Assembly: GCA_030626265.1 (NCBI GenBank)
Contig: DAOUPF010000092.1
Span: forward strand, 1-6,076
Direction: 5' to 3'
Source: Sulfurovum sp.
Lineage (GTDB): Bacteria; Campylobacterota; Campylobacteria; Campylobacterales; Sulfurovaceae
Length of the DNA: 6,076 nt
This document shows, one piece after another, positions 1-5,549 of the stretch; positions within the stretch are counted from its first letter, which is position 1, and every line of letters starts with the position of its first letter. Under the pieces are notes generated by a model. That model had not been told where the DNA came from. It searched no databases and saw only the letters and a list, made by a program, of their open reading frames with translations. A program made the position numbers and the translations under genes.

Positions 1-153
1 AATTGTTCATCTGGCAAATGTGCATCAAAAGGAAATGGCAATTGTTCATCTGGCAAATGTGCATCAAAAGGAAATGGCAATTGTTCATCTGGCAAATGTG
101 CATCAAAAGGAAATGGCAACTGTTCATCTGGCAAATGTGCATCAAAAGGAAAT
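1..153. repeat. 39-bp tandem repeat, about 3.9 copies
   Basis: Copies begin at 1, 40, 79 and 118. Copies 1-3 are identical over 39 bp. Copy 4 differs by one base (T to C at position 120) and loses identity after 153. The unit is itself built from two related 15-mers, atggcaattgttcat and ctggcaaatgtgcat, which differ at three positions, followed by caaaaggaa. The period is a multiple of three, so copy-number change would keep the reading frame. The array continues to base 1, so further copies may lie to the left. Confidence 0.97.
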
Positions 154-174
154 AGAAAGTGCGGGGCTAAATAG
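1..174 (+). CDS. C-terminal part of a cysteine-rich tandem-repeat protein (5' end outside window)
   Basis: I do not recognise a named gene. Reading from base 1, the visible 57 residues are three perfect copies of NCSSGKCASKGNG, a fourth copy lacking its last Gly, and the tail RKCGAK, followed by tandem stops TAG TAA (172-177). Nine of 57 residues are Cys. Within each unit the pattern is two pentads, GNCSS and GKCAS, plus KGN, so Cys residues alternate at 5- and 8-residue spacing. This frame is preferred because the Cys/Gly/Lys composition continues past the repeat to the stop, the one base difference in copy 4 (T to C at 120) is silent here, and the gene ends 9 nt before the convergent transglycosylase stop without overlap. 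All three forward frames are open through the repeat, so openness alone is not evidence. The GKC and KCGAK motifs resemble those of low-complexity metal-binding or modified-peptide precursors such as the HvfA/BufA type; that resemblance is from memory and weak. No start codon or signal peptide is visible. Confidence 0.55.
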   Translation, partial: NCSSGKCASKGNGNCSSGKCASKGNGNCSSGKCASKGNGNCSSGKCASKGNRKCGAK

Positions 175-183
175 TAAAACTGA

Positions 184-1173
184 TTACTTCACCTTCCTCC
201 ACTCTTTCTCCATAGCCTTGGCATACAAGGCTATAGTCACAGCGTATCTAGCACTTGCATTGTATCTAGTGATGATACGGTAGTTTTTGCTTCCTAGGTA
301 TACTTCATCATATTTAGTATCTCTTAGTTTGATGAGGTAGGCTTGGTCATATGGGAACTTTTCTCTGGGCTGGATACCGTGTTTGGCTATGGTAGCCATA
401 CTATATCTACTGCGGTAGCCAGTTTTTAACCCTCTGAACCTCATGCCTTTGTATTTGGCTCTGACTATGGTGACACGTTTGTCATTCCACTTGTTTCTAT
501 GGAGAAATGAGCCTATGGAGCCTATACAGTCTGCTATAGAGTTTGGGTTTTTGCGTCCATCTCCATCTAGGTCTACACCATGTCGTAGATACATAGATGG
601 CACTTGCTGTACACATCCCATAGCTCCCGCAAAAGAGCCACGCAGATTCAGTGGGTTTAGCTTTTCTCTACGAGCTAGAACTAGAGATTTTTCTAGCTCA
701 CCACGAAAGAACTTTCTCTTTCTATTTTTGTTAAATGCCAAAGTGACCAGTGAGTCCCAGACACTATACTCACTACCATACATCCCAAACTTACTCTCTA
801 CACGGATAAAAGCTGTGATGATAGCCGGAGATACACCATATTTGCGTGAAGCCTTTTTGAGCCATTTTTTATTTTTTTGCATGAACTCTCTGCCTAGAGT
901 GATGCTCTCTGGGATCAGTATCTTAGATTTGTATCTATGCCAACTAAAATCTGTAGTTCCTACTTTGTAGCGCCCTTGATATCTATCTAAGGTTTTTTGT
1001 TGGTGTTTTGCTTTTTTGAGTAGCTTGTAAACATATCTCTTGTCAAATTTATATTTTTTGTGCATTTTGTTGACAAAGGCATGAGCTTGTGTAGTTTTGC
1101 TGTAGTCTATCCCTGCCAAAATATATAAGGGGAATAAGAGTATAGCTATAAACAATAATAGTAATTTCAGCAT
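184..1173 (-). CDS. MltB-type lytic murein transglycosylase, exported
   Basis: A 329-residue protein of the SLT_2/MltB family, which cleaves the MurNAc-GlcNAc bond of peptidoglycan with formation of a 1,6-anhydro end. Residues 1-21 are a strongly hydrophobic signal sequence ending LAG. The catalytic Glu should be E126 in IRVESKFG (123-130). The core GSFAGAMGCVQQVPS (179-193) corresponds to the family G-x-x-Q-F-x-P-S region, with unusual Cys187 and Gln190. DLDGDGRKN (201-209) matches the EF-hand-like calcium loop known from E. coli Slt35/MltB. The terminal NYRIITRYNASARYA segment (297-311) is also family-typical. Start ATG (1173) has an AGGA about 8 nt upstream; the stop is TAA at 186-184. There is no Cys after LAG, so it is probably not a lipoprotein, unlike E. 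coli MltB. C187 and C216 are the only cysteines and could form a periplasmic disulfide. It is transcribed away from the acyl-CoA synthetase. Confidence 0.9.
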   Translation of the reverse strand: MLKLLLLFIAILLFPLYILAGIDYSKTTQAHAFVNKMHKKYKFDKRYVYKLLKKAKHQQKTLDRYQGRYKVGTTDFSWHRYKSKILIPESITLGREFMQKNKKWLKKASRKYGVSPAIITAFIRVESKFGMYGSEYSVWDSLVTLAFNKNRKRKFFRGELEKSLVLARREKLNPLNLRGSFAGAMGCVQQVPSMYLRHGVDLDGDGRKNPNSIADCIGSIGSFLHRNKWNDKRVTIVRAKYKGMRFRGLKTGYRSRYSMATIAKHGIQPREKFPYDQAYLIKLRDTKYDEVYLGSKNYRIITRYNASARYAVTIALYAKAMEKEWRKVK

Positions 1174-1206
1174 TGTTAATTTCCTAAATATTTAAATTAT
1201 GTATCA

Positions 1207-1212
1207 ATTATA
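1207..1212 (-). promoter_or_regulatory. Candidate -10 box for the transglycosylase gene
   Basis: On the minus strand a perfect TATAAT lies at 1212-1207, so transcription would begin near 1200 and leave a leader of roughly 27 nt with an AGGA ribosome site before the ATG at 1173. No convincing -35 is seen; the upstream DNA is AT-rich, as is common for housekeeping promoters of Campylobacterota, which often lack a defined -35. Confidence 0.5.
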
Positions 1213-1233
1213 CCTCATTTTATAAGTTATACC
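1208..1233. repeat. Direct repeat TTATACC, 19-bp spacing, in divergent promoter region
   Basis: TTATACC occurs at 1208-1214 and again at 1227-1233, inside the 116-bp gap between the divergent transglycosylase and acyl-CoA synthetase genes. The left copy overlaps the candidate minus-strand -10 box. It may be a regulator site or only AT-rich promoter sequence. Confidence 0.4.
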
Positions 1234-1278
1234 CGATATTTTCAGCCCAAGACGATAAAATAAGTTTAATTATAATTT

Positions 1279-1285
1279 GGAGGAG
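1279..1285 (+). promoter_or_regulatory. Ribosome binding site that affects start choice of the acyl-CoA synthetase
   Basis: GGAGGAG is a strong Shine-Dalgarno match. It stands 4 nt before the ATG at 1290 and 7 nt before the immediately following ATG at 1293. The second ATG has the more usual spacing, so the protein may really begin one residue later. Confidence 0.75.
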
Positions 1286-1289
1286 TTTT

Positions 1290-3182
1290 ATGATGGCAGG
1301 AAGCAATACACTTTTTTCTATGTTTGTGGATACATATGAGAAAAACAGAGAAAAAACAGCATATATATATAAAGTACAAGATGAAGAGTTCGAGGTAAGC
1401 TATGAGAAGCTATTTGATGATGCATTGGTATTATCTCGTGCTTTTAAGGCAAAGGGTATAAATAAAGGCTCTAAGGTGATGTTCGTCTGTGACAACAGAT
1501 ATGCCTGGATAGTCACAGATATGGCTCTTGTATCTCTAGGAGCTATTTCTGTTCCTAGGGGTAGTGATACACCCTCTACTGAGCTAGGATATATCATAGA
1601 GCATTCAGAGAGTGACTTCCTGATACTTGAATCTACTGCACTATATGAGATGCATATAGATACTATCAAGAGCTTGAAGCTAAAAGCTGTATTTGTTATA
1701 GAAGCTGACAATATGCATAAGATATTTGACCATACCTTCTCATACAAGGACCTTCTAAAAAATAGAAAGATATATGACAATGAGATAGAGGACTTCATCG
1801 CTCTTGGAGATAATCTGTACGAGGATGATATATTTACCCTCATATATACATCAGGTACAACTGGCAAGCCAAAAGGAGTGATACTAACGCACACAAACAT
1901 CATGCATAATGTAAAGGTCATTCCAGACTTGATAGCCCTCACTAGTGATGATGTATGGGTGTCTATACTTCCACCATGGCATATATTTGAGAGGGCTATT
2001 GAGTACGCTATCATGTCCCAAGGTTCCTCTATAGTCTACTCATCTATCAAAACCTTTGGTGCTGATTTGGTGGAGTATAAGCCTACTCTTGTAGCTACAG
2101 TGCCTCGTCTCTGGGAGTCTATGCATAGCAAGATAAACAACACGCTAGAAAAACAAGACCCTAAAAAAGCAAAGATATTTAAAAAACTCGTAGCTATATC
2201 TGCTACCTACAATCGTATACTAAGAGAAGCCAAGGATGAGCTACCTAGATTTAAAAAGGAGAACTTTATAGAAGAAGCTATTAGAAAGCTAGTAGCATAC
2301 ACAAAGCTTCTGTTTATATATCCACTAAACCTATTTGCCAAAAAGAAGCTTCAAGCAGTTCAAGAGAAATTTGGGGGAAGACTTAGACTAGCAATCAGTG
2401 GTGGTGGAACTCTACCTGAGTTTCTAGATGAGTGGATAGACGCGATAGGTATCCGCATAGTCAATGCATACGGTATGACCGAATGTGCTCCAGCCATTGC
2501 AGGTAGAGCACTCAACTGTAATACATTTGCTACATTAGGCACAGCAGTAGAGGAGACAGAACTAAAAATACTAAATGACAAAGGTGAAGAGGTGCCTTGT
2601 GGTGAGGTAGGCGAAATAGTGATAAAAGGTCCACAAGTTACTCCTGGATACTACAAAAATGAAGAAGAGAATCAAAAGGTATTTATCGAAGATGGCTTCT
2701 TTGTCACTGGGGATTTGGGTAAGTTGACTATCAGAGATGAGCTTATCATCACAGGTAGATCCAAAGAGATCATTGTACTAGCAAATGGAGAAAATGTAGA
2801 CCCAAGCAGAATAGAGTCTACTGTAGCGATGTTGCCTTTTGTAGAAGATATGATACTAGTAGGTCATGACAAGAAAAGTCTAGCTATGCTCATAGTACCA
2901 GACTTTGAAAAGCTCAAAGAGCATATCTCTGAAAACTTTGGTAAAGCCGTAGATAGTATAGACCATGTGCTAGAGGATAAACAGATAGTAAACAAGATAA
3001 AATCTGATATAAATACTCTACTGCATCCTAAAAAAGGATTCAAACCTTTTGAAAAACTATCTTCCATACACTTCCTCTCAGAAGAGTTCAAGCCCGGTGA
3101 AGAGCTGACAAATACATTCAAGAAGAAGAGACACTTTATAGAGAAAAAGTACAAAGAGTTGATTGATAAGATACTTCCTTAA
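1290..3182 (+). CDS. AMP-forming long-chain acyl-CoA synthetase (fatty acid-CoA ligase)
   Basis: A 630-residue member of the ANL adenylate-forming superfamily, closest in layout to long-chain fatty acid-CoA ligases of the FAA1/COG1022 kind. The expected reaction activates a fatty acid with ATP to an acyl-AMP and then transfers it to CoA. Visible motifs in order: ATP/phosphate loop YTSGTTGKPKG (186-196), LPPWHIFER (228-235 region), SGGGTLP (370-376), YGMTE (394-398), TGD (473-475), hinge-region GRSKEIIVLANGENVDP (489-505) and C-terminal lysine region LTNTFKKKR (606-614), where K611 is the likely catalytic Lys. A Lys-rich helical insert around 285-360 precedes SGGGTLP, as in long-chain enzymes. 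All core motifs are intact and the length is normal. It has no signal peptide and should be cytoplasmic or membrane-peripheral. Substrate chain length cannot be read from sequence; a role in recycling fatty acids or in lipid synthesis is inference. It is divergent from the transglycosylase and 68 nt upstream of znuC. Confidence 0.9.
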   Translation: MMAGSNTLFSMFVDTYEKNREKTAYIYKVQDEEFEVSYEKLFDDALVLSRAFKAKGINKGSKVMFVCDNRYAWIVTDMALVSLGAISVPRGSDTPSTELGYIIEHSESDFLILESTALYEMHIDTIKSLKLKAVFVIEADNMHKIFDHTFSYKDLLKNRKIYDNEIEDFIALGDNLYEDDIFTLIYTSGTTGKPKGVILTHTNIMHNVKVIPDLIALTSDDVWVSILPPWHIFERAIEYAIMSQGSSIVYSSIKTFGADLVEYKPTLVATVPRLWESMHSKINNTLEKQDPKKAKIFKKLVAISATYNRILREAKDELPRFKKENFIEEAIRKLVAYTKLLFIYPLNLFAKKKLQAVQEKFGGRLRLAISGGGTLPEFLDEWIDAIGIRIVNAYGMTECAPAIAGRALNCNTFATLGTAVEETELKILNDKGEEVPCGEVGEIVIKGPQVTPGYYKNEEENQKVFIEDGFFVTGDLGKLTIRDELIITGRSKEIIVLANGENVDPSRIESTVAMLPFVEDMILVGHDKKSLAMLIVPDFEKLKEHISENFGKAVDSIDHVLEDKQIVNKIKSDINTLLHPKKGFKPFEKLSSIHFLSEEFKPGEELTNTFKKKRHFIEKKYKELIDKILP

Positions 3183-3190
3183 ACACTTTA

Positions 3191-3214
3191 ATAGATACTT
3201 TGATAGATATTTTG
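3191..3214. repeat. 12-bp tandem duplication upstream of znuC
   Basis: atagatactttg (3191-3202) is followed directly by atagatattttg (3203-3214), 11 of 12 bases identical. It sits just upstream of a candidate promoter for the transporter genes and could be an operator or a chance AT-rich duplication. Confidence 0.6.
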
Positions 3215-3238
3215 CTATGATTGCGGTTATAAAGCAAA
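3211..3238 (+). promoter_or_regulatory. Candidate promoter/operator for znuC-znuB
   Basis: An extended -10-like TGCTATGAT lies at 3213-3221, which would start transcription near 3228. It overlaps an inverted repeat, TTTGCT (3211-3216) and AGCAAA (3233-3238), with a 16-nt spacer. The right arm touches the AAAGGAG ribosome site (3236-3242), 8 nt before the GTG start. A zinc repressor such as Zur or another Fur-family protein would be a logical regulator, but the sequence does not clearly match a known Zur box. Confidence 0.35.
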
Positions 3239-3250
3239 GGAGATAATCTA

Positions 3251-4027
3251 GTGTCCATAGTCCAAATCAAAAACCTCTCGTTTGCATACGAGAAAGATAT
3301 AGTCCTAGAGGAGATAACCCTAGATATAGAGGATAGGGATTTTCTAGCTATCATTGGTCCCAATGGTGGAGGAAAATCTACACTCCTAAAGATGCTACTA
3401 GGACTTCTATCTCCTAAACAAGGCTCGATCACAGTATTTGGCAAACCACCATCCAAAAGCTTATCTCTCATAGGCTATGTTCCACAAAATACAAATGTAA
3501 ATACTGACTTTCCTATAAAGGTCATAGAGGTTGTTTTGATGGGACATGTAGGCTCAAAAAAGCCCCTCTTTGGATATGGCAAAGATGAGATCGCTTGTGC
3601 TATGGGCGCTTTGACCAAGGTAGGTATGGATGATTTTTCCGATAGAAAGATAGGTGACCTTTCAGGAGGACAACGCCAGAGAGTCATGATAGCTAGAGCC
3701 CTATGTGCACACCCAAAGATACTGCTATTAGATGAGCCAACATCTAGTATAGACATCAAAGGTCAAAGAGAGATATACAACCTACTAAATGTACTAAATC
3801 AAAGTATCACTATCATAGTAGTCAGTCATGATATATCTGTGATACTTGAATTTGCAGATAAAGCCGCACATATCAACAAACGGTTATCCTTTCATAATAT
3901 CTCCGACAAAGACAAAACATTCCATACACACCACCAAGATGGGCACTTTTGTGAAGTAGAGCTACTACAGATGCTTGGCTCAAACTCTTGTACTGATTGC
4001 CACCCTAAAGAGGAGGAGTTATCATGA
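3251..4027 (+). CDS. znuC: Zinc/manganese-type ABC importer, ATP-binding subunit
   Basis: A 258-residue ABC ATPase that powers metal uptake through the permease encoded next. Walker A GPNGGGKST (36-44), Q-loop Gln79 in VPQN, signature LSGGQ (137-141), Walker B ILLLDEP (157-163), D-loop SSID (165-168) and switch His193 are all intact. Start is GTG at 3251, supported by AAAGGAG 8 nt upstream; no better ATG is nearby. The C-terminal extension is rich in metal-type ligands: HTHHQDGHFC (225-234) and CTDCH (247-251). A His-rich tail is seen in some ZnuC-like proteins and supports a transition metal, most likely zinc. The stop overlaps the permease start by 4 nt (ATGA), implying translational coupling. 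Manganese or iron cannot be excluded because this ATPase family serves all three. Confidence 0.88.
   Translation: MSIVQIKNLSFAYEKDIVLEEITLDIEDRDFLAIIGPNGGGKSTLLKMLLGLLSPKQGSITVFGKPPSKSLSLIGYVPQNTNVNTDFPIKVIEVVLMGHVGSKKPLFGYGKDEIACAMGALTKVGMDDFSDRKIGDLSGGQRQRVMIARALCAHPKILLLDEPTSSIDIKGQREIYNLLNVLNQSITIIVVSHDISVILEFADKAAHINKRLSFHNISDKDKTFHTHHQDGHFCEVELLQMLGSNSCTDCHPKEEELS
4011..4018 (+). promoter_or_regulatory. Ribosome binding site of the permease gene, inside znuC
   Basis: AGGAGGAG lies in the last codons of znuC, 5 nt before the ATG at 4024. It fixes the permease start and supports coupled translation across the ATGA overlap. Confidence 0.8.
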
Positions 4028-4833
4028 CTGAAGCACTCTCTTTTGGTTTTATTCAACATGCTATCATCGCTGGTATTTTGGTGAGTTTTGCTACAGGTAT
4101 CATTGGATCTTTGGTAGTAGTCAACCGTATGGTATTTTTAGCTGGTGGTATGGCTCATGCATCCTATGGTGGTATAGGTCTTGCTGTATTTTTCGGGCTT
4201 CCTATATTTTTGGGAGCATCTATGTTTGCCGTGACCGCTGCCCTACTCATAGCATATCTGACTATAGACAATCGTAATCGTATAGATACCTTCATAGGTC
4301 TCATCTGGGCTGTTGGTATGGCGATAGGTGTGATACTCATAGATCTCACCCCTGGATACAATGTAGACCTCATGAGCTATCTCTTTGGATCTATACTCGC
4401 AGTTAGTATTGGTGACTTGTACTACATGGGGATACTCTTGACTATTATAGTCATAGTAGTTACATTTTGGTATAGAGATATACTAGCTGTATCATATGAC
4501 AGTCAGTATGCTAAACTACGAGGCGTAAATGTCAAGTTCTTTTACTCTCTCATACTAGTCCTCTCTGCTCTGACCGTTGTTATCGCTATCAAAGTAGTAG
4601 GACTAATCCTAGTCATTGCCATGCTAACCATACCCGTATACATAGCAGAAAAGCTCTCCAACAGCCTATATGCTATGATGGCACTATCAGGAGTCATAGC
4701 TACTATATTTACCCTATCAGGACTACTGTTCTCTTATAGCTATGACTTAACTTCAGGGGCTTCTATTATTATCGTATCTGCTGTATCTTTGGGGGTGTTT
4801 TTGTTGGTTAGTAGTTGGAGAAGGAAGCTTTAG
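4024..4833 (+). CDS. znuB: Zinc/manganese-type ABC importer, membrane permease subunit
   Basis: A 269-residue, very hydrophobic protein of the ABC-3 family (ZnuB/MntB/TroC-like), forming the inner-membrane channel for the ATPase encoded just upstream. I estimate eight membrane helices by eye. Family features seen are GGMAHASYGGIGLA (41-54), equivalent to the conserved S-H-A-x-x-P-G region, FGSILAVS (120-127), YAKLRGV (162-168) and VGLILVIAMLTIPVYIAEKL (192-211), with a final YDLTSGASIIIVSAV helix near 240-254. Length is typical for the family and no domain is missing. The start ATG overlaps the znuC stop and has a strong internal ribosome site. No periplasmic metal-binding protein (ZnuA) is encoded in the window, so it must lie elsewhere or be shared. 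Zinc is the preferred substrate by context with the His/Cys-rich ATPase tail; manganese is the alternative. Confidence 0.87.
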   Translation: MTEALSFGFIQHAIIAGILVSFATGIIGSLVVVNRMVFLAGGMAHASYGGIGLAVFFGLPIFLGASMFAVTAALLIAYLTIDNRNRIDTFIGLIWAVGMAIGVILIDLTPGYNVDLMSYLFGSILAVSIGDLYYMGILLTIIVIVVTFWYRDILAVSYDSQYAKLRGVNVKFFYSLILVLSALTVVIAIKVVGLILVIAMLTIPVYIAEKLSNSLYAMMALSGVIATIFTLSGLLFSYSYDLTSGASIIIVSAVSLGVFLLVSSWRRKL

Positions 4834-4853
4834 TTCTTATTTATATTTAGCAT

Positions 4854-4882
4854 AGTATATTTTACTGAAGTATATACTTTTT
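4854..4882 (+). terminator. Candidate weak intrinsic terminator after znuB
   Basis: AGTATAT (4854-4860) can pair with ATATACT (4872-4878) around an 11-nt loop, and a T run follows to 4882. An alternative fold adds TAC/GTA (4863-4865 with 4870-4872) around a TGAA loop. The stem is AT-rich and weak, but it lies 21 nt after the znuB stop with the T tract on the correct side. Confidence 0.4.
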
Positions 4883-4903
4883 GGTGGGGCTGAAGCCTCC
4901 ACT
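4883..4903. repeat. Short GC-rich palindrome in the convergent intergenic region
   Basis: GTGGGGCTGAAGCCTCCAC (4884-4902) folds into GTGG/CCAC and GGC/GCC stems around a TGAA loop with one bulged T. The T tract lies on its 5' side on the plus strand, and it is followed by As on the minus strand, so it does not look like a standard terminator for either gene. Its GC content stands out from the surrounding AT-rich DNA. It could be a dispersed REP-like element or part of a larger bidirectional terminator. Confidence 0.45.
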
Positions 4904-4917
4904 TCCATTTAGATATC

Positions 4918-4968
4918 AAAACTCGAAAAAGACTCAGAAACAGTGAGGTTGTGTGAAAGACTTTCGAG
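4918..4968 (-). terminator. Candidate terminator of the clpP-def operon
   Basis: Read on the minus strand, CTCGAAA (4968-4962) can pair with TTTCGAG (4928-4922), and TTTT follows at 4921-4918. The 33-nt interior holds a further small stem, CTCA/TGAG (4947-4944 with 4936-4933). It lies about 43 nt beyond the def stop. The long interior makes this a tentative call. Confidence 0.3.
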
Positions 4969-5010
4969 GCGTACACCAAGTACTACGACAAAACATCTCA
5001 TGCAAGATCG

Positions 5011-5535
5011 CTACTTCTGAGTTTTTTTCCACTCTTTTTCGAATTTTTTTCTTTTGATGTATGATAGCTTCTCTATGAAAACTTTACCATCCAAATGATC
5101 TATCTCATGCTGAAGAGCGATAGACAAGAACTCGTCATTCTCTATCAAAAACTTCTCTCCGTATCTATCTTGATACTCGATAGTCACCTCTGCATATCTC
5201 TCTACCTCTTCATAAACACCCGGTAAGGACAAACAACCCTCTTGGAACTTAACCATACCCTCTTTTCTAGTAATTACAGGGTTTATTACTTCTAAGGTAT
5301 TCTCTTTGGGTTGCTGGGCAGATTCATCTTCATCATCACTCTCTATAGGAACATTGACTATAAGTACTCTCTCTGAAATCCCTATCTGAATAGCAGCCAA
5401 CCCTACACCATTTTTGGCAATCATCGTATCATACATATCATCCAATAGAGAGTGTAGTGAGTCATCAAACTGCTCTACGGTTTTGGAGACTATTTTGAGT
5501 CGCTTATCTGGATAGATGACTATATCTTGTATCAC
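5011..5535 (-). CDS. def: Peptide deformylase
   Basis: A 174-residue cytoplasmic metallo-enzyme that removes the formyl group from the N-terminal Met of new proteins. All three family motifs are intact: GVGLAAIQ (43-50), EGCLS (99-103) with metal ligand Cys101, and QHEIDH (142-147) with ligands His143 and His147 and catalytic Glu144. An acidic insert, ESDDEDESAQQPKEN (65-79), lies between motifs I and II, and the C-terminus is Lys-rich. Start is GTG at 5535, chosen because AAGGA lies 5 nt upstream and the protein then begins with the typical MIQDIVIYPD; the next Met is at residue 34, inside the conserved fold. It follows clpP by 14 nt, and that gap contains its ribosome site, so the two are surely co-transcribed. 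The tig-clpP-def order is known in Campylobacter, from memory. Confidence 0.96.
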   Translation of the reverse strand: MIQDIVIYPDKRLKIVSKTVEQFDDSLHSLLDDMYDTMIAKNGVGLAAIQIGISERVLIVNVPIESDDEDESAQQPKENTLEVINPVITRKEGMVKFQEGCLSLPGVYEEVERYAEVTIEYQDRYGEKFLIENDEFLSIALQHEIDHLDGKVFIEKLSYIKRKKFEKEWKKTQK

Positions 5536-5549
5536 TTCTGTCCTTCTTG

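Noticed and set aside
1..153. CRISPR array
   Set aside because: The copies are directly adjacent with no variable spacers; this is a plain in-frame tandem repeat.
20..283. 87-residue plus-strand ORF starting inside the repeats (MHQKEMAIVHLAN units)
   Set aside because: Its start is an arbitrary internal Met of the repeat, it runs 100 nt antisense into the transglycosylase gene, its one inter-copy change is an amino acid change (Ile to Thr), and the neighbouring frame ends cleanly with tandem stops and keeps its composition.
443..970. 175-residue plus-strand ORF inside the transglycosylase gene
   Set aside because: It is antisense to a well-supported family member, with no recognisable domain or ribosome site.
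1271..1276. TATAAT on the plus strand as the -10 box of the acyl-CoA synthetase
   Set aside because: It is only 2 nt before the GGAGGAG ribosome site, so a transcript starting from it would begin inside or after that site. A promoter farther upstream is more likely, but none stands out.
1400..2014. 204-residue minus-strand ORF inside the acyl-CoA synthetase
   Set aside because: It is antisense to conserved catalytic motifs and has no recognisable protein features; a shadow of codon bias.
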